From the IMG/VR virus record IMGVR_UViG_3300037485_000995, positions 1 to 33,008 of that record: DNA of 33,008 bases, one strand, 5' to 3'. Below, piece by piece: positions 29,820 to 33,008 of this stretch; the stretch's first letter is position 1; the number at the start of each line of letters is the position of its first letter. The DNA comes from a virus. Both the position numbers and the translations under genes were made by a program. The notes beneath the pieces are model-generated. The model searched no databases and was not told where the DNA came from. It saw only the letters and a list, made by a program, of their open reading frames with translations.

Positions 29820-32690
29820 TTATACGATCCTTCCTTTAGTTGTTAATCTGCTGTTTAATATCTCACGTGTACGACCATTTGAACTTATCATTTTCTTAAA
29901 TCCATTTTCATTTATATCAATTGCCACCTCATTTGATCCGCTATATTTTCTAAAAACACTTTCCAAATCATCTTTATTTATTCCGTTGGTTTGGTTTGTT
30001 TGTAACGGTGAAATATTGTTTTTCAAAAGTAAGTTATTAATTTGTTTGCTCCATTGATCAGGTGTAAAAATTTGCGTTCCTTTTGGAGCATCAACTACTT
30101 TATTTCTGCCTTTAAACTGTCTAATTTTTCCATCTGGTGTTACTACTGTTTCCTGATATTTTGAACCTTTAGCATCGTTAATTAACATCCTACCACCTTC
30201 GTGAACCCCACCTTCGGCAAACGCTGGAATTTCTTGTGATGCTACCATAGCCAATTGAGCGGCTCCAATTGCACCAACTACCAAAGACAATGGAATACCA
30301 GCGAATCCAGTCTTACCAAGTGTTGCAACAATAGCCTGTGCAGTATTAACCGCTATATTAAATAAGGCCATTCTTTTTTCGGCTTCGGCTTGTCTTCTTT
30401 GTATTACTTTGCGTTTTTCTTCGTATTGTTTCTCAATTTCAGCTCTGGCCGTTGCACTACTTCCAGCAAATGCAATAGAAACATTTTTTTGTTGTTCTAA
30501 ACGTGCATATTCAGCGTTAAAACGTGCTTCACTTTGTTTCATTAATGTATTGGTTAATTCTTGCCCAATTTCCATCATTGCAACCGCTGTTGTTTTCCAA
30601 TCATCACCAAATCCTTTAATTTCTTTATTCATTACCTTAAACAAAGTTGGCGTTCCTGATTCACTTCCAAATTGATCATAAAAACCTTTTAAATAATCTG
30701 TCATTTCTTCAGTAGCTTTTTTTGTTTCTTCTACTGCTTTTGGCATTTCGTGAAGCATTGGAGCTAATGGCTTTCCTTTTGTTATTTCGTCAATAGAAGC
30801 TTGTATTTTGTCAATTATTAATTGATAATTCTTATATTCTTCATTTGATTTGCTTACATTTTTTTGTATTTCTTTCCATTTAGAAATTTCAGCTTCTAAA
30901 GTTGGAATTACACCTTTTGCATTTTCATTTGTTAAATTTTGAGCTTCTAAATGTTCTCTTTTAGCTTTAGTATTTTTCTTTGTTGATTCTGTATTGTTGT
31001 CAATTTCTTTATTTTCTTTTACTAATGCATTTTTTAATACTTCAACACTACCAATTCTTCTATACATTACTTCATTTAGTCTTTGAATTTCTTTAGAATT
31101 TTCAGCTATTAAGTTTGTATTTTCTTTTGTCAATTGACCAAATGGACTTCTTGCACCTGTTTTTTGAATATCTTTATTTTTTTGAGTTAATTCATCAAAC
31201 TTTTTTCTATCGGTTTGTATTTTATCCTCTAATGACAATATCATTGCTCGGACTTTTTGTTCTTGTTCTGGTGTTCCTTTATAGTTTTTAAGTACGTTTT
31301 CCGCTTCTTCTTTCCCTATGTTTTTAAGTTCTAATAATTGTTCTTTTCTTATTTGAGTATCTGATTTTAACCATTCAGTAAACTTTGATAAATCTTTTTG
31401 AAATTTACCTAAAACTTTAGATCCTATATTTGAAATAACACTTTCGCCATAATTTAACTGTCTAATAAAATCAGTCCAAGCGTTTGTAAGCCTTGTTTGT
31501 GCAGCTGCTAAACTTTCTACTCTGTTTTTATTTTCAATTCCGTATGTTTTCTCTAATTGGCGCGCGAACTCTGGCAATACTTCAGAAGCTAAGACCTTAC
31601 CATCTTGCATCATTTTACCTAACTGTTTTTCAGTTACGCCCATAGATTTAGCCATAATACCAAACGCACCCGGCAATGCTTCGCCTAATTGACCTTTTAG
31701 TTCTTCAGCACTAACAGTTCCTTTTGACATCATTTGATTAAGTGCGGTAAATGCTCTATTTTGAGCATCAACACTTAAACCCATAAAACCAGCAGATTTG
31801 GCAACACTTTCAAATATTTGTTGTATTTCTTTTCCGCTTATTTTATCTTTTGCACTTACATAAAATTGAGTGAATTGCTTTGTAAGTCCGTTTATTTCAA
31901 TACCATATTTTTCAGAAATATCACTTAAAAACGCTTGACTTTCTGCAAATTTAGAATCAGTTTCAACTACTTGCTTAAGTGCTAAATCTAATGATTGCAA
32001 TTCTTTTGTGGTATTAAAAATATCTTTTGCAATATTTGCAAATAATGATAAACCACCAGCAATTCCAAACGCACTCATTAAATTTCCAATTCCAGCAATT
32101 GCCTGAGTTGGATAATTACCTACGTTTCTATTAAATTTACCAACGGCAGTATCTGCCTGAAGTACTTTTTTATTTAATCCATTAAATTCATTTTGAGCCT
32201 TGTCTAATTCTCTGTTATATTCTTTTTGCGTTTGTGTTGCTGTTTTTCCTCTTGCAATAATATCCTGTACCCTTCTGGCGCTTTCTGCTTGTTGCTTACT
32301 TAATTGTAAATATGCACTCGATAATTTTTCATTTGCAATCCTAACTCGATCAGCTTCTTTTGCTTCTTTATTTGCTAAATCAATATTAGATTTCCTTTGT
32401 TGGTTTTCTTTTATTTGAGTAGCAATTATCTTTTGTTTTTGCGTTTCTAATTTATTAACATCAGTCAAAAGTTTTCTTTCTGCTGTTGATAATTCACCAG
32501 TTAGCCTTATATTTTCTTTTATTTTATCATTTAAATCAGTAACACTTTTAGGCGATTGACCACCATTAAATGAAAGTTGCAGTTTTGAAATCGCAACAAC
32601 TTCTTCGTGTGTTTTGGTTAATGATTTATAAAGGTCATCAAGTTGTTTTTGTGCCTCTTTACTTACTATTAAGTCAATACTATTTGCCAT
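29820..32690 (-). CDS. Tail tape measure protein (956 aa)
   Basis: This sets tail length and passes into the cell at injection. The N-terminal 200 residues are coiled coil. A tape measure domain follows (about 230-420): KYGIEINGLTKQFTQFYVSA, GTVSAEELKGQLGEALPGAF, IMAKSMGVTEKQLGKMMQDG and VLPEFARQLEKTYG are strong family signatures. Hydrophobic segments occur near residue 200 (GNLMSAFGIAGGLSLFANIA) and near 815-840 (GIPLSLVVGAIGAAQLAMVA), followed by FAEGGVHEGG, a typical late tape measure phrase. At about 1.5 angstrom per residue the length would imply a tail near 140 nm, an estimate only. The first 12 bases overlap the preceding gene. Confidence 0.93.
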   Translation of the reverse strand: MANSIDLIVSKEAQKQLDDLYKSLTKTHEEVVAISKLQLSFNGGQSPKSVTDLNDKIKENIRLTGELSTAERKLLTDVNKLETQKQKIIATQIKENQQRKSNIDLANKEAKEADRVRIANEKLSSAYLQLSKQQAESARRVQDIIARGKTATQTQKEYNRELDKAQNEFNGLNKKVLQADTAVGKFNRNVGNYPTQAIAGIGNLMSAFGIAGGLSLFANIAKDIFNTTKELQSLDLALKQVVETDSKFAESQAFLSDISEKYGIEINGLTKQFTQFYVSAKDKISGKEIQQIFESVAKSAGFMGLSVDAQNRAFTALNQMMSKGTVSAEELKGQLGEALPGAFGIMAKSMGVTEKQLGKMMQDGKVLASEVLPEFARQLEKTYGIENKNRVESLAAAQTRLTNAWTDFIRQLNYGESVISNIGSKVLGKFQKDLSKFTEWLKSDTQIRKEQLLELKNIGKEEAENVLKNYKGTPEQEQKVRAMILSLEDKIQTDRKKFDELTQKNKDIQKTGARSPFGQLTKENTNLIAENSKEIQRLNEVMYRRIGSVEVLKNALVKENKEIDNNTESTKKNTKAKREHLEAQNLTNENAKGVIPTLEAEISKWKEIQKNVSKSNEEYKNYQLIIDKIQASIDEITKGKPLAPMLHEMPKAVEETKKATEEMTDYLKGFYDQFGSESGTPTLFKVMNKEIKGFGDDWKTTAVAMMEIGQELTNTLMKQSEARFNAEYARLEQQKNVSIAFAGSSATARAEIEKQYEEKRKVIQRRQAEAEKRMALFNIAVNTAQAIVATLGKTGFAGIPLSLVVGAIGAAQLAMVASQEIPAFAEGGVHEGGRMLINDAKGSKYQETVVTPDGKIRQFKGRNKVVDAPKGTQIFTPDQWSKQINNLLLKNNISPLQTNQTNGINKDDLESVFRKYSGSNEVAIDINENGFKKMISSNGRTREILNSRLTTKGRIV

Positions 32691-33008
32691 TCTTTTGTGA
32701 TTTTATTGTTTTTTCAGCTTGTTTTTGGAACTCAATCCATTCTTTTACCGTTATATCTTTTGCGTCAATCTTATATTTTAGCTCTAAAATACGGCTAACA
32801 GATATTAATTGTGATTCAATACTTTGGCTTTCCTGTTGATCGTCTTTTTTAAGCTCTAATTGCAATACTTCGATTTGAGTTTTCACGTTCTGCAATCTTT
32901 GGTTAATGCTTTCAATTTGTGCAAATATATCTTTTGAACGATCTATTCTATAATGCCATTTTTCAAGTTCCCAAGTCAATTGATGAAACATATCAATATT
33001 TAAACCTT
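32412..33008. repeat. Right copy of diverged terminal duplication
   Basis: Counterpart of 1-597 at a constant offset of 32411 bases, with about 39 substitutions and no gaps. The reading frames are preserved in both copies. This is where a circular map would close. Confidence 0.95.
32680..33008 (-). CDS. Putative tail chaperone gene, C-terminal fragment cut by the window edge
   Basis: The right-hand partial copy of the gene at 269-835. About the last 108 residues are present. Over the 103 that can be compared from MFHQLTWELE it differs from the left copy at six positions: Q/A, R/K, S/A, V/I, I/L and D/E. Its stop overlaps the tape measure start by 11-12 bases, as in the left copy. The missing start is due to the window end. 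Confidence 0.85.
   Translation of the reverse strand, partial: GLNIDMFHQLTWELEKWHYRIDRSKDIFAQIESINQRLQNVKTQIEVLQLELKKDDQQESQSIESQLISVSRILELKYKIDAKDITVKEWIEFQKQAEKTIKSQKNGK

Overview
The window is almost entirely one tailed-phage genome of the siphovirus type (long non-contractile tail, HK97-fold head). The DNA is AT-rich and every supported gene lies on the minus strand, so transcription runs from high to low coordinates. The host is most likely a Bacteroidota, Flavobacterium-like bacterium. The reasons are TAnnTTTG-type -7 promoter boxes, a gp3-type small terminase, a DUF3127-like single-strand DNA binding protein, and tail proteins resembling those of flavobacterial phages. No integrase, excisionase or ordinary tRNA gene was found, so nothing supports a temperate lifestyle. 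The first 597 bases and the last 597 bases align without gaps (position n with n+32411) at about 93-94 % identity. The unit is therefore about 32.4 kb and probably circular or circularly permuted, and the two ends come from diverged variants.

Layout in transcription order. Late structural genes: small terminase (about 8.4 kb), large terminase, portal, S78-type prohead protease, HK97-type major capsid, a 45-residue protein, two neck proteins, major tail protein with a strong terminator, an unidentified tail gene, and a gene in the tail-chaperone position. The map then wraps round to the right end: tape measure (29.8-32.7 kb), two large distal tail proteins, a fibre and receptor-binding cluster (20.5-26.1 kb) that includes a DUF285/BspA-like repeat protein, and a lysis cassette (two small membrane proteins and an M15 peptidase). 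A small frame-shifted gene and a terminator at 19.2 kb follow.

Early region (19.1 down to 8.5 kb): a small helix-turn-helix protein, many small unknown genes, an ERF-type annealing protein with an SSB-like partner, a MazG-like pyrophosphohydrolase, a metallophosphoesterase, a primase-polymerase/DUF3987 helicase fusion, an SF2 helicase, a VRR-NUC nuclease, and more small genes leading into packaging. No DNA polymerase gene was seen, so the phage probably primes and unwinds its own DNA and uses the host replicase.

The main non-coding block, 14193-14637, looks like a replication and control region. It has seven copies of an AGTGTACAAT-type motif in both orientations, a T-rich tract, a strong hairpin, a promoter box, and a leader with three hairpins, two of whose loops are complementary over 7 bases. 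Three early promoters share an 18-bp partly palindromic sequence (ATAATAYTTTADTATTAC) directly upstream of the -7 box. One of them precedes the helix-turn-helix gene, whose leader folds into an acceptor-stem plus T-arm structure like half a tRNA. That leader, the shared operator and the complementary-loop leader are the least ordinary parts of the window.
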